This document shows, one piece after another, positions 7,753 to 15,603 of a stretch of DNA of 49,626 bases; position 1 is the stretch's first letter, and every line of letters begins with the position of its first letter. The position numbers and the translations under genes are program-made. Under the pieces are notes generated by a model that did no database searches, was not told where the DNA came from, and saw nothing but the letters and a program-made list of their open reading frames with translations. Origin of the DNA: Acidithiobacillus sp. HP-2 (lineage in GTDB: Bacteria; Pseudomonadota; Gammaproteobacteria; Acidithiobacillales; Acidithiobacillaceae); NCBI RefSeq assembly GCF_015100155.1, contig NZ_JACKZA010000010.1:26-49651 (forward strand), in the 5' to 3' direction.

Positions 7753-8503
7753 AATGCCCGGTCTCCAATAACATTGAACATGGACGGCACACTGCTAAGC
7801 ATTGCTGACGGTTCAACTACCAATCTGTGGAAAAAGAATACGAACGTTTGAGAGACGAGGAAGGGCTCTGTTTTCAACTTGAGGTGTAGCTGTAATGGGT
7901 CGGTAATATGACGCCACCGAAGATCGTCTTAATGGCATCACTCCAAAGTGCCAAAATTGAGGACCCAAACAGATTAAAGAATGAACTTTTTTTGGTTGTT
8001 TCGCAACCGTTTTTTGGGGTTCCCTGGTGGGAGCCTGGCTTGCGCTGAAAAACTTGCAGATGACCAAGGCAACAGCCTTCGTGGGCGTTTATGTGAAACA
8101 TTCGGACAACGTTGCCAGTATTGTGACACCCCTCTTCCCGCAGGGCCAAATCATCCCTCGTATACCCGTCATGGGAGACTCCCAGACCAGCATCCAACAT
8201 CAATCGGAATTTGGGAAGGATTTCCGCCGGAATCCCATCACCGATTTGATGATACAGTAAACCAAAATGGTCGCAATTCTCGAAAACTGTTCTCAAAAGA
8301 CTTCTACGGTTTACGGCCACCGTGACGAGTTGCGAAAACAGGATGGGCAATCCACCGAATGACCGCTTCCGCTGCTGCAAAGCGACCCTTCGCAAGGATA
8401 AATGTAGTATTACCCAAACCCGCTTTTCAGCCTTGTCCAATATGAAATGAGTCTGAAGGATGGAACGTGTTTCCGTGCTTATCCGGTTAGCTCCCAAGGC
8501 TAC
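7753..8503. other. Gene-free stretch between the KaiC-like operon and the IS630-type element
   Basis: About 750 bases with no frame I would defend. The minus-strand frames here have poor, Arg/Ser/His-rich compositions and no family resemblance. It contains one copy of the interspersed repeat (8291-8380) and should contain the promoter of the minus-strand operon starting at 7752. The IS630-type element has inserted at its right edge. Confidence 0.5.
8291..8380 (+). repeat. Interspersed repeat, copy A
   Basis: A segment of about 85-90 bases with two relatives in this window (13844-13930 and 34231-34318). Shared landmarks in order are TCAAAAGACT, a TTTAC-GCCA-like piece, GACGAGTTxCGAxAAC, TGGxCAxTCC and the core GAATGACCGCTTCCGCTGC (8357-8375). 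It lies in gene-free sequence. No open frame is preserved between copies, so it is probably a non-coding repeat or the end of a lost element. Confidence 0.65.
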
Positions 8504-9543
8504 TAGTGTAGTGTTGCATTCTGTTTGCTGCTTAAGTGGCTGTTGGCGCGAATGACCTTTTGCAGGATGTCGCGTGCGGTTTTGGTCCAGATAAAGGGTT
8601 TGGGATGGGTGTTGTGGTGGTCGATGTACCCCTCAATGGCCTGGATGAGTTCAGGCACACTGGTGAACACCCCACGACGTAACCGCTGGGTCGTGATATC
8701 CCGAAAGAAACGCTCGACCATGTTGAGCCAGGATGCCGAAGTGGGCGTGAAGTGCATGTGAATACGCGGGTGCTTGTCGAGCCACGCCTGTACTACCGGG
8801 TGTTTATGGGTCGCATAGTTGTCGGCGATCAGATGCAGAGCCTTGTCCTTGGGCGTCTGCCGATCAATTTTCTTCAGGAACTTCAGCCATTCCACATGGG
8901 TATGGCGCTGTTGACACTGTCCGATGACCTGACCATCCAGCACGTTGAGTGCGGCAAACAAGGTCGTAGTGCCATTACGTTTGTAGTCGTGGGTCATCGT
9001 TTCTGCGCGGCCCTTTTTGAGGGGGAGTCCCGGTTGGGTCCGGTCCAGGGCCTGTACCTGACTTTTTTCATCCACGCAGAGCACCAAGGCATGCTCCGGG
9101 GGAGACATATACAACCCCACAATATCTTCCAGCTTTTCCACAAAATGCGGGTCTCGTGACACCTTGAAACCACGCAGCAGATGAGGCTTGAGGCCATGCT
9201 TGCGCCAATGCCGCGACACACTGGCGGCACTGACACCCAGTTCTGCCGCCATCCTGCGCGTACTCCAATGCGTCATCGCTTCCGGCTTACTCTGCGTGGT
9301 CAATTCTACCAGACGGGCCAAATCCATTTTCACCGGAGGGGCGCCGCGCGGTAAATCGCGTTCAATGCCCGACAAGCGGTGTTCCAGATAACGCTTGCGC
9401 CAACGTGCGACTTGCAGGCGATCCACCCCCAGGCGCTCCGCAATTTCTTTGTTCTGCAAGCCCTCTGCCGCCAGCAATATCATCCGTGCCCGTAATGACA
9501 AGCGGACACTGCTTAATCGGGAGGCGACGATACGCGACTCCAT
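8503..9543 (-). CDS. IS630 family transposase
   Basis: A 346-residue transposase. The N-terminus has a helix-turn-helix (LQNKEIAERLGVDRLQVARWRKRY) and a second DNA-binding segment (MAAELGVSAASVSRHWRKHG). The DDE catalytic domain shows Asp in LCVDEKSQ, Asp in LIADNYATHK and Glu in SWLNMVERFF, with a C-terminal IEGYIDHHNTHPKPFIW segment typical of the family. Its last codon is the final triplet of the element; the stop TAG is formed by the TA target duplication plus one flanking base (8503). The ATG start has GAGGG six bases upstream. There is no frameshift. Confidence 0.95.
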   Translation of the reverse strand: MESRIVASRLSSVRLSLRARMILLAAEGLQNKEIAERLGVDRLQVARWRKRYLEHRLSGIERDLPRGAPPVKMDLARLVELTTQSKPEAMTHWSTRRMAAELGVSAASVSRHWRKHGLKPHLLRGFKVSRDPHFVEKLEDIVGLYMSPPEHALVLCVDEKSQVQALDRTQPGLPLKKGRAETMTHDYKRNGTTTLFAALNVLDGQVIGQCQQRHTHVEWLKFLKKIDRQTPKDKALHLIADNYATHKHPVVQAWLDKHPRIHMHFTPTSASWLNMVERFFRDITTQRLRRGVFTSVPELIQAIEGYIDHHNTHPKPFIWTKTARDILQKVIRANSHLSSKQNATLH

Positions 9544-9612
9544 TCATACCCTCAACATGAAGCCATTTTATCATAATCAATTTTATGATTCAGCAAGAAT
9601 GTAACACTACAC
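8506..9612 (-). mobile_element. Intact IS630-type insertion sequence with TA duplication
   Basis: The element is 1107 bases long and flanked by TA on both sides (8504-8505 and 9613-9614), the target of the IS630/Tc1 group. The ends are inverted repeats: GTGTAGTGTTGCATTCTG at the left and GTGTAGTGTTACATTCTT read inward from the right, with two mismatches over the first 18 bases. It carries one uninterrupted transposase gene that fills nearly its whole length, so it may be active. Confidence 0.88.
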
Positions 9613-9666
9613 TATGTCTTTGTTTTACCTGTATCAAAGACGATATCTGACACCGAGCAAGTCGGA

Positions 9667-10536
9667 TTATTCCATAGAAGGAACCTGAACTGGTGTAGCT
9701 TCGGATTCTGCTATGGGCGGTGCAGCTTTCGGCGCAATCACGGGTGGAGTAGCTGTATTCTTCTCCATTAGTTCAAGAAAGGGCTTTACGAGATCAATTG
9801 GCATCGGGAAAATGACGGTTGAATTTTTTTCTGCGCCAATTTCAGTCAGCGTCTGCAAATAGCGAAGCTGCATCGCCGCTGGAATGCTTGACAAAATTTG
9901 CGCCGCGTTCACCAAGGTCTGGGATGCTTGAAACTCGGCTTCTGCGTGAATAATCTTGGCTCTACGATCACGTTCAGCTTCCGCCTGCTTGGCAATCGCA
10001 CGGATCATATCATCGGTCAACTCAATCGTTCTAATTTCGACATTACTGACTTTAATCCCCCAAGTATTGGTCTGTGTGTCCAGAATTTCTTGAAGATCAT
10101 CGCTGAGTTTTTTTCGGTCCGACAACATCTCGTCAAGGGTATGCTGCCCCAATACTGCACGTAGCGTAGTTTGGGCAAGCATCATGGTCGCAGGTACAAA
10201 TGATTCCACCTTGATAATCGCATGTTCAGGATCTATCACATTGAAATAGAGGATGGCATCAACCTTCATTGAGACATTGTCACGAGAAATAAGATCCTGA
10301 GCTGGAATTTCGACGACATGTATTCGTAAGTCTACCCGTACGATCTCCTGAACAAAAGGAATTATAAAAACTAACCCAGGTCCTTTTACGTACTGAAACC
10401 TACCAAAAGTGAAAATCACGGCTCGTTCATATTGGCGTAGAATTTTTACCGATGCCTTAATGAGAATAACTAGAATTACGAGTACAACTATGGGCGCAAT
10501 AAAGTTCGTGGCAACATCGTGCAGTATATCAGACAT
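9667..10536 (-). CDS. Slipin (SPFH/stomatin family membrane protein)
   Basis: A 289-residue protein with one N-terminal membrane segment (FIAPIVVLVILVILIKASVKIL) followed by the SPFH/band 7 domain: QYERAVIFTFGRFQYVKGPGLVFIIPF, VDLRIHVVEIPAQDLISRDNVSMKVDAILYF and the coiled EAERDRRAKIIHAEAEFQAS segment. Slipins form oligomeric microdomain scaffolds and often pair with an NfeD protein and membrane proteases. No NfeD gene is adjacent here. I chose the ATG at 10536 because AAGAGGT lies five bases upstream; an in-frame start at 10644 would add 36 residues with no good signal. The C-terminus is a Pro/Ala tail (ATPPVIAPKAAPP). Confidence 0.9.
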   Translation of the reverse strand: MSDILHDVATNFIAPIVVLVILVILIKASVKILRQYERAVIFTFGRFQYVKGPGLVFIIPFVQEIVRVDLRIHVVEIPAQDLISRDNVSMKVDAILYFNVIDPEHAIIKVESFVPATMMLAQTTLRAVLGQHTLDEMLSDRKKLSDDLQEILDTQTNTWGIKVSNVEIRTIELTDDMIRAIAKQAEAERDRRAKIIHAEAEFQASQTLVNAAQILSSIPAAMQLRYLQTLTEIGAEKNSTVIFPMPIDLVKPFLELMEKNTATPPVIAPKAAPPIAESEATPVQVPSME

Positions 10537-11199
10537 GTAGCACCTCTTAGATCCGTGAATGCAATGAAGGATAATTAAAATTATCAAATTAGGTGCAAAG
10601 AAAACCGCTTTCTTCACAATGGACCCATGAGTCAGGACTGTCAAACAGCGCTTTTGGTTGATCAGATTTCAGCATGGACCAGCGTTAAGATTTTTCTACT
10701 TTTTAATATAGCCAACATTCTGTAATTTAGTTAAGTTAATAAGTAAGTTATCGATAATATTTTCACGATATGGGATGGTAAAACTTGATATTGACGGCTA
10801 ACTAATGCTGCTGATTAACAGTCTGCTGGAGTGGCGTATGTGTCCTACCGTACAGACGACTCACTATAAACTGCATATGATAGATCAGTCAGTCGGCCTA
10901 AAACATTATTGGTCCTAACAGGTATAGAAAGGGATGATCTGGCGTTTAAACGCACCATACGTCAAATCTATTCCAAATACGGCAATACCAAGGATGCTGA
11001 GCAAGATGATAGAGGCCACTGAGTGTACAGCGCAAGGGTCTGAACACCGCTTCTTGGTTTCCACACCCACTTCTCTGACAAGCCAACATCGCATGGGCGG
11101 GAGTGTGCGGTTTTGAACCCGTTTTGCATGATAACCAGGTCTGTCATGATGGAGACGCTGATGACAAACCAGGCGGTGTTAGCATGCAAATAAAATGAT
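10537..11199. other. Gene-poor stretch upstream of the slipin gene
   Basis: About 660 bases without a supported gene. The first 200 bases are AT-rich and should hold the slipin promoter. From about 10930 to 11190 composition becomes more coding-like, but no frame of useful length is clean and none resembles a known family, so it is probably decayed sequence. Confidence 0.4.
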
Positions 11200-11330
11200 C
11201 TAGCAGCCTGTCGGACTTTCGGTTTTGAAGAAACGCAACACATTGATTACTAAACGGTTTAATAAATTTCCAGAAAACGGCAGGTGCAATATAATCAGTG
11301 GGTTACGCGAATAATCCGACAGGCTGCTAG
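11200..11330. mobile_element. MITE-like element with perfect 16-bp inverted ends
   Basis: CTAGCAGCCTGTCGGA at 11200-11215 is exactly repeated in inverted orientation as TCCGACAGGCTGCTAG at 11315-11330. The 99 bases between are AT-rich and have no reading frame. Ends of the form TAGCAGCCTGTCGGA occur on some bacterial insertion sequences (IS1182-like among them, from memory), so this looks like a non-autonomous, internally deleted derivative. If CTAG is the duplicated target, it is counted within the repeat as given. Confidence 0.7.
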
Positions 11331-11512
11331 GCAACAGAATATCTGTATCAACGGCCGGGAACTTCAGGGCTGCGGAAAAAAGTCAAAGTGATCGTCCCGA
11401 TGCTCTTCAGAAAGACGTCCAGAAAACTTTGCAACCGCTGGTTGAATATGTCTATGGATTGACACAAGTTCAGCAAATTAGCCAGCGAAAAACGCCCGAT
11501 GTCATAACCTGA
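11331..11512 (+). pseudogene. 3' remnant of a gene cut by the MITE-like element
   Basis: Directly to the right of the MITE-like element one frame stays open for about 60 codons to a TGA at 11510-11512, with a soluble, helical composition (EKSQSDRPDALQKDVQKTLQ, then PLVEYVYGLTQVQQI). No start codon with a signal is present, and the frame runs back into the element. The matching 5' part is not recognisable to the left. I do not know the family. Confidence 0.35.
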
Positions 11513-11564
11513 AAATCCATCTCACTAGATACGACCGCCGAACACTACCTGAGGAAGCACAATT

Positions 11565-11870
11565 ATGGAATCAACCTTCAGTCATCAGATGAATCCCAAT
11601 GAAGTCCCATCGACGACCCTTGCAGATTCTGTGCGCATTGATTTAGCCAATCACCAAGGCCACACACGGTATTTACAAATTCCACATTCGACCTTTGATC
11701 AACTGAGTCTATGGACCGGCAATGTGAACAAAGCCAAGCAATGGTGCATTGCGCACTATCACGATGTAGACAATCTGTCGGTCTCAGCGATTGAGAGCTA
11801 CCTGAGCCTGATGCTATGCGCATACCTACAACAGGAACGACAATTAACGGTCTGCCTCATGGAGCAATGA
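11565..11870 (+). CDS. Hypothetical protein of 101 residues
   Basis: The ATG at 11565 has GAGGAA about nine bases upstream. The protein is soluble with no signal peptide; the first half is probably beta-rich (VRIDLANHQGHTRYLQIPHS) and the second half helical (AIESYLSLMLCAYLQQERQL). It has no family that I recognise. It overlaps or nearly abuts a further small decayed frame starting at 11867-11874, so it may have been the first gene of a small operon. Confidence 0.5.
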   Translation: MESTFSHQMNPNEVPSTTLADSVRIDLANHQGHTRYLQIPHSTFDQLSLWTGNVNKAKQWCIAHYHDVDNLSVSAIESYLSLMLCAYLQQERQLTVCLMEQ

Positions 11871-11873
11871 AAA

Positions 11874-12102
11874 ATGACCGTCCCTTTAACACAGTTGTCC
11901 ATATGGCAGGATTTACAGGTCTACTGGGTGGCTACTTCGGCGAGAACCTGCCGGGATTGGATGCAAAGAAACCCTAGATCTTTGCCCTAATGATGCGCAA
12001 CATCTCTTTCTGGACTCAATTATCTCGGCACGACGAAAAACTCAGTATCCGCAGCATGCGGAGTGGGCGAACCAATTTGCAGCCACATATGCGCATTCTT
12101 AA
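11874..12102 (+). pseudogene. Decayed small frame, two parts in different frames
   Basis: An ATG at 11874 with GGAG nine bases upstream starts a 38-codon frame (MTVPLTQLSIWQDLQVYW...). The next frame then continues open with equally coding-like content (CPNDAQHLFLDSIISARRK, then QYPQHAEWANQFAATYAHS) to a TAA at 12100-12102. The simplest reading is one small gene of about 75 codons with a single-base shift near 11965. It overlaps the end of the convergent protease gene by four bases. No family is recognised. Confidence 0.3.
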
Positions 12103-12821
12103 TTGGCTGTCAGGGTCATCAGAATATCGGCGTACCAAGTGCAATTAAGGCCCAGCGATTCATCTACCTCGACATCTCTCCCTCCCATATCAATACGTGC
12201 TGAGTGCACCCCCAGCAGTTTCCACGGTAAATTCTGGTCCCTGTTCGCAGAGCGCAGGACCACTGGGGCGCCACTGCTGCCCCGATGTGTCCGGGCATCC
12301 GTTAGAAAATACCCCTGACCCTGAAAACGTAAACCGAAAGAAGAGGCAATAACGGCTTGCCGTACTACCGGTAAATGGTGCAGCGTATCATGGAACCCCA
12401 GCGGAAAGCCCACAACCAATAAAAAACTACCCACTTCAATTTCTTGGAACGCACTCTGCAAATGTGCGGGTGTAAAACACTGGATCACCACGGACTCCGG
12501 TAAGTCGTTACGATTGATTTCAATCACTGCTACATCAATTTCACCGCCGCTATCTTTACCCTGACGCCATAGACTCTTACCATCATGGTATAGATCAATA
12601 GATAATGCGGTTGCACAGGTCAAATTTTCAGCATCGGTATGCAGTTCAATCTCAATGCGGTTGGGGAAATGTTTGCTGGGCTTATCAGTCAATACATGCC
12701 GGCTGGTCACAAAAAAAAGGTGGTCGCCCCGGGCGAAAAAAAAACCACTGGCGCGCGTGAGTAGACGCGTATTGTCAAACGTCGACACGCGAACCGTGGT
12801 TAAGAGCAATGGTTCAATCAT
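12099..12821 (-). CDS. Trypsin-like serine protease
   Basis: A 240-residue protein with the chymotrypsin-fold catalytic triad: His in VTSRHVLTD, Asp in GEIDVAVIEIN and Ser in HRGSSGAPVVL. No signal peptide or PDZ domain is seen, so it is a minimal, probably cytoplasmic protease domain of the Do/trypsin-like peptidase group. The ATG has AAGGA seven bases upstream. It follows the transglutaminase-like gene by 8 bases on the same strand, so the two are probably co-expressed. The substrate is unknown. Confidence 0.85.
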   Translation of the reverse strand: MIEPLLLTTVRVSTFDNTRLLTRASGFFFARGDHLFFVTSRHVLTDKPSKHFPNRIEIELHTDAENLTCATALSIDLYHDGKSLWRQGKDSGGEIDVAVIEINRNDLPESVVIQCFTPAHLQSAFQEIEVGSFLLVVGFPLGFHDTLHHLPVVRQAVIASSFGLRFQGQGYFLTDARTHRGSSGAPVVLRSANRDQNLPWKLLGVHSARIDMGGRDVEVDESLGLNCTWYADILMTLTAN

Positions 12822-12829
12822 GGGAATCC

Positions 12830-13705
12830 TTAGTGCCAGTCATCCGTCGACAGGGCGGAGGGCACCCTCTGCGGCAAGACAAGAGAACCATTGGCATCGG
12901 CAATGGCCTCAATACTTATCCATGGTGGGGAAGATACCACCTCTCCAAAAATCGTCGCGAACGCTACATCAGCGGCATCACGGCCCGTACCCAATCGTAA
13001 CAGTCCCATAGGAATCGCGATGCCAGAAGGGTCGAATAAATACCAGCCTCCAACCAAGTAAACCTCTACATAAGCATGGAAGTCGAAAGTGTCATAGGTC
13101 AGATTTACGCCATAATTAATACCTGTCGCAAACCGTGCGGGAATATTGCTGGCACGGCAAAGCGCAATCATCAAATGCGCGAAGTCGCGACAAACCCCCG
13201 CCGTTTCTATAAGTGTGTCAATAGCAGAACTGTTGGAGTCGGAGGTGTTTTTTACATAGGTAATACGCCCCGCCACCCAGTCACAAATTGCCTGCACACG
13301 GCTATATCCTGTTTGACAGTGGCCGAATTCTCGCATGGCGAGCAGATAGAGACGATCTGATTGACAATATCTACTTGGGTATAAATACCTCAGCGACTGA
13401 AATGGCAATTGCGCCACTGGAATCTCGCCTACCTGTTCCGGTTCAGCTATGTGATGGCTTAGTTCGATAGACGCCGTGTACCTTACCTGCAGAAGTCCCG
13501 TTGCCGCGCTTAGGCGTAAAAAGCGGTTACCCGTTGAAGGATCGTCTTCGACGTTCCACGGTACATTCTGGTTGATGATTAAATATTCATGAACCACTTT
13601 CTGCCGCTTCGTTTGCGCGGCATGAATGTTGAAAATAAAATCGCTTCCGGGCGCATTCACTTCATAACTCAGCGCCAAGGATAGTTGCAGATGAATCATA
13701 GCCAA
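12830..13705 (-). CDS. Transglutaminase-like (cysteine protease fold) protein
   Basis: A 291-residue protein with an N-terminal beta domain (about 1-110, the region often found before bacterial transglutaminase-like domains) and a catalytic core at about 150-225: Cys in AGVCRDFAHLM, His in FHAYVEVYL and Asp in YLFDPSG. Bacterial members often act as proteases or amidases rather than cross-linkers, so the reaction is open. The start may be TTG at 13705 (GAGAG five bases upstream) or the ATG at 13699. No signal peptide is seen. It leads a two-gene operon with a trypsin-like protease. Confidence 0.85.
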   Translation of the reverse strand: MAMIHLQLSLALSYEVNAPGSDFIFNIHAAQTKRQKVVHEYLIINQNVPWNVEDDPSTGNRFLRLSAATGLLQVRYTASIELSHHIAEPEQVGEIPVAQLPFQSLRYLYPSRYCQSDRLYLLAMREFGHCQTGYSRVQAICDWVAGRITYVKNTSDSNSSAIDTLIETAGVCRDFAHLMIALCRASNIPARFATGINYGVNLTYDTFDFHAYVEVYLVGGWYLFDPSGIAIPMGLLRLGTGRDAADVAFATIFGEVVSSPPWISIEAIADANGSLVLPQRVPSALSTDDWH

Positions 13706-13843
13706 GGCATCTCTCTGCGCAATAACTGGGCGGCTCTGGTTTCAAGTCTGGCCCTATCGTATATCTCTTTGTCATGCTGAGCCAGCTTTGTTGCTGCAAC
13801 CAGTTGAAAAATATAATTTATATGATTGATTTGAAAGGGGCTT

Positions 13844-13930
13844 CTTCAAAATATGAGTCAACAGTCATAGTGACGGGTTTTGAGAACGTGATGGTCAGTC
13901 CACCGAACGACCGCTTCCGCTGCAAAATCG
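13844..13930 (+). repeat. Interspersed repeat, copy B
   Basis: This matches copies A and C through CAGTCATAGTGACGGGTTTTG, AGAAC, TGGTCAGTCCACCGAA and the core GACCGCTTCCGCTGC (13905-13923). It ends just before the stop of the DUF2442 gene and occupies the space between that gene and the transglutaminase operon. It contains no reading frame. Confidence 0.6.
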
Positions 13931-13946
13931 CCCATTATTCACCTTA

Positions 13947-14396
13947 TCAAGCTGCGTGGCGTTCAAGCACCTCATAACCGATACAGGCCAGCCAAACGGT
14001 CTTTGGTATCGGGCGAGAGCCATTTTTGTAGTAGGCCATCATGCGCCGAGTCATACCGATGGCTTCCGCCGCACGGCTTAAGCTGAGCTTGTTCCGCTCC
14101 ATCCAAAGGATGAAGTCCTCACGCGTTGGTAATCCGTTCTGTTTCCTCCCCAAGGCATAGAGACGGTCTGCGCCCAGATCCAGTCCGCCGGGCCAACTCA
14201 GGCCATCGCCCCAGTCATCTGCATGCCCCTGAGCAAAGAAAGCCAGATCATGAAGTGCACAAAAGGGATCTTCCTCCCGTGGCGGGCCAATAAGATCCTT
14301 AAGATCTGTGGTAAACACTTCGCCGGTGGACCAATGGATTTCTACCTGGAACAGGCCAGTAATCGTCGCCGTTTCAATTTTGGGTGCTTGATTCAT
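13947..14396 (-). CDS. DUF2442 / helix-turn-helix protein
   Basis: A 149-residue protein with a DUF2442-like N-terminal domain (about 8-80: ITGLFQVEIHWSTGEVFTTDL) and a C-terminal helix-turn-helix (about 100-140: LSLSRAAEAIGMTRRMMAYYKNG). DUF2442 proteins commonly sit next to DUF4160 proteins, in an arrangement like toxin-antitoxin pairs. Its ATG overlaps the stop of the DUF4160 gene by four bases (ATGA), which indicates translational coupling. A regulator or antitoxin role is inferred from the pairing and the HTH. Confidence 0.8.
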   Translation of the reverse strand: MNQAPKIETATITGLFQVEIHWSTGEVFTTDLKDLIGPPREEDPFCALHDLAFFAQGHADDWGDGLSWPGGLDLGADRLYALGRKQNGLPTREDFILWMERNKLSLSRAAEAIGMTRRMMAYYKNGSRPIPKTVWLACIGYEVLERHAA

Positions 14397-14656
14397 GGAT
14401 TCAACCTCCGATATTCCGTCAATAGGGCATCCCGATGCGTCTCAATCCAGGTCCGCACCGGTTCCAATCGCTTTCGGGGCGAGACATGGCCGACTAGAAG
14501 CGCGCCTGTTTCAATGGCCAGCGACACACGGGATCCGTCACGAAACTGCACATGGACGTGCGGAAGCGGATGCTGCTCCCGGCCATTGATGCGTACACGC
14601 CAGTCATCCCCTACGGAGTAGTTGGTCATGGCTTCATGATAGGGAAAACATTGCAC
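14393..14656 (-). CDS. DUF4160 protein
   Basis: A small protein of about 87 residues with the DUF4160 pattern: DDWRVRINGREQHPLPHVHV, then a second half LAIETGALLVGHVSPRKRLE and a C-terminal WIETHRDALLTEYRRL helix. The start is uncertain; GTG at 14656 has GAG five bases upstream, and ATG at 14629 is an alternative. It lies just after the recombinase gene (stop at 14682) on the same strand and overlaps the DUF2442 gene by four bases. The family is suspected to be a toxin-like partner of DUF2442, but no activity is established here. Confidence 0.75.
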   Translation of the reverse strand: MQCFPYHEAMTNYSVGDDWRVRINGREQHPLPHVHVQFRDGSRVSLAIETGALLVGHVSPRKRLEPVRTWIETHRDALLTEYRRLNP

Positions 14657-14681
14657 TATCTCAAGGCCAAAACCAATTCTG

Positions 14682-15311
14682 CTACACTTCCGTCTGTTCG
14701 GCCATTTCCAAAGCATCATCGACCTCAATGCCCAGATAACGGACGGTGCTCTCCAGCTTGGTGTGCCCCAGCAGAAGTTGCACGGCGCGGAGATTCTTGG
14801 TGCGCTTGTAAATCAATGTGGCCTTGGTTCGGCGCATGGTATGCGTGCCATAGGCGGACGGATCCAACCCTATGGAAATAACCCAACGCTCTACAACACG
14901 CGCATACTGACGGGTGGAAAGATGAGGTGAGGCGTGTTTCCTGCTGGGGAAGAGAAATTGGTCATCCTTGAGTTTGGCATGGGCGATCCATGTGGTCAGG
15001 GCCTCTCGGGTTTGCTCGGTGATCTCAAATTGGACGGGCCTCTGAGTTTTTTGTTGGAGCACGATGGCGCGGTGCATGACGGTGTGACCATGTGCGATAT
15101 CGGAAACATGCAGTCCCACGAGGTCGCAGCCCCGCAATTTGCTATCGATGGCGAGGTTGAAGAGGGCTAATTCACGGATCTGTTGGGCCAGTTGCAGGCG
15201 AATTCTAATGGCCCATACCTCCTGTAGTTTCAAGGGCCGTTTCTGACCTATAATTTTGTCTTTGTTCCAAGGGGTTTGAAGGTGTTGGTTTCCGTTGTGT
15301 TCTGTTGGCAT
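14682..15311 (-). CDS. Short tyrosine recombinase (phage-integrase family)
   Basis: A 209-residue protein that is nearly only the catalytic domain. The active-site set is complete: Arg in DSKLRGCDLVGL, Lys in LQQKTQRPVQFE, the HxxR box in HTMRRTKATLIY, His in LLLGHTKLEST and Tyr in TVRYLGIEV. The usual N-terminal core-binding domain is shortened to about 35 residues (PWNKDKIIGQKRPLKLQEVWAI). Such short integrases occur widely in proteobacteria beside mobile or accessory genes. It has ATG with GGAG nine bases upstream and sits between a DUF4160/DUF2442 pair and a divergent, AT-rich PIN-domain gene. No attachment site could be identified by eye. Confidence 0.9.
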   Translation of the reverse strand: MPTEHNGNQHLQTPWNKDKIIGQKRPLKLQEVWAIRIRLQLAQQIRELALFNLAIDSKLRGCDLVGLHVSDIAHGHTVMHRAIVLQQKTQRPVQFEITEQTREALTTWIAHAKLKDDQFLFPSRKHASPHLSTRQYARVVERWVISIGLDPSAYGTHTMRRTKATLIYKRTKNLRAVQLLLGHTKLESTVRYLGIEVDDALEMAEQTEV

Positions 15312-15603
15312 GACACGGTCTCCATGGTTGTGAGAAGAAGACCATTGTTTGCGAACTCAAAGGGCGGTGCCAGACTGGAAGCGGACGTCTGATTATGGGT
15401 CGCTTTTTAGAAGCATTGACGAACGCCAGGCCGTCAAGGTAGCATTTTTTGTTTCAAGATCTGACGACAAATGACGACGCATAATTTGTGCGATCTTCTT
15501 ATGTCCCAGTTTCGCGATTCAATATGGCCTCGCGTGCGACCCTAAGCTAAAAATAGGTAATACAAGTTCTATGTCGCATTAGAATTAAAGGGGGAAGATA
15601 ACA

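Noticed and set aside
7874-8497. Minus-strand frame of about 207 codons left of the IS630-type element
   Set aside because: Its composition is Arg/Ser/His-rich without domain likeness, and it contains one copy of the interspersed non-coding repeat.
11874-12102. Glucose-6-phosphate isomerase N-terminus
   Set aside because: A first impression from MTVPLTQLSIWQ was not supported by any further residues.
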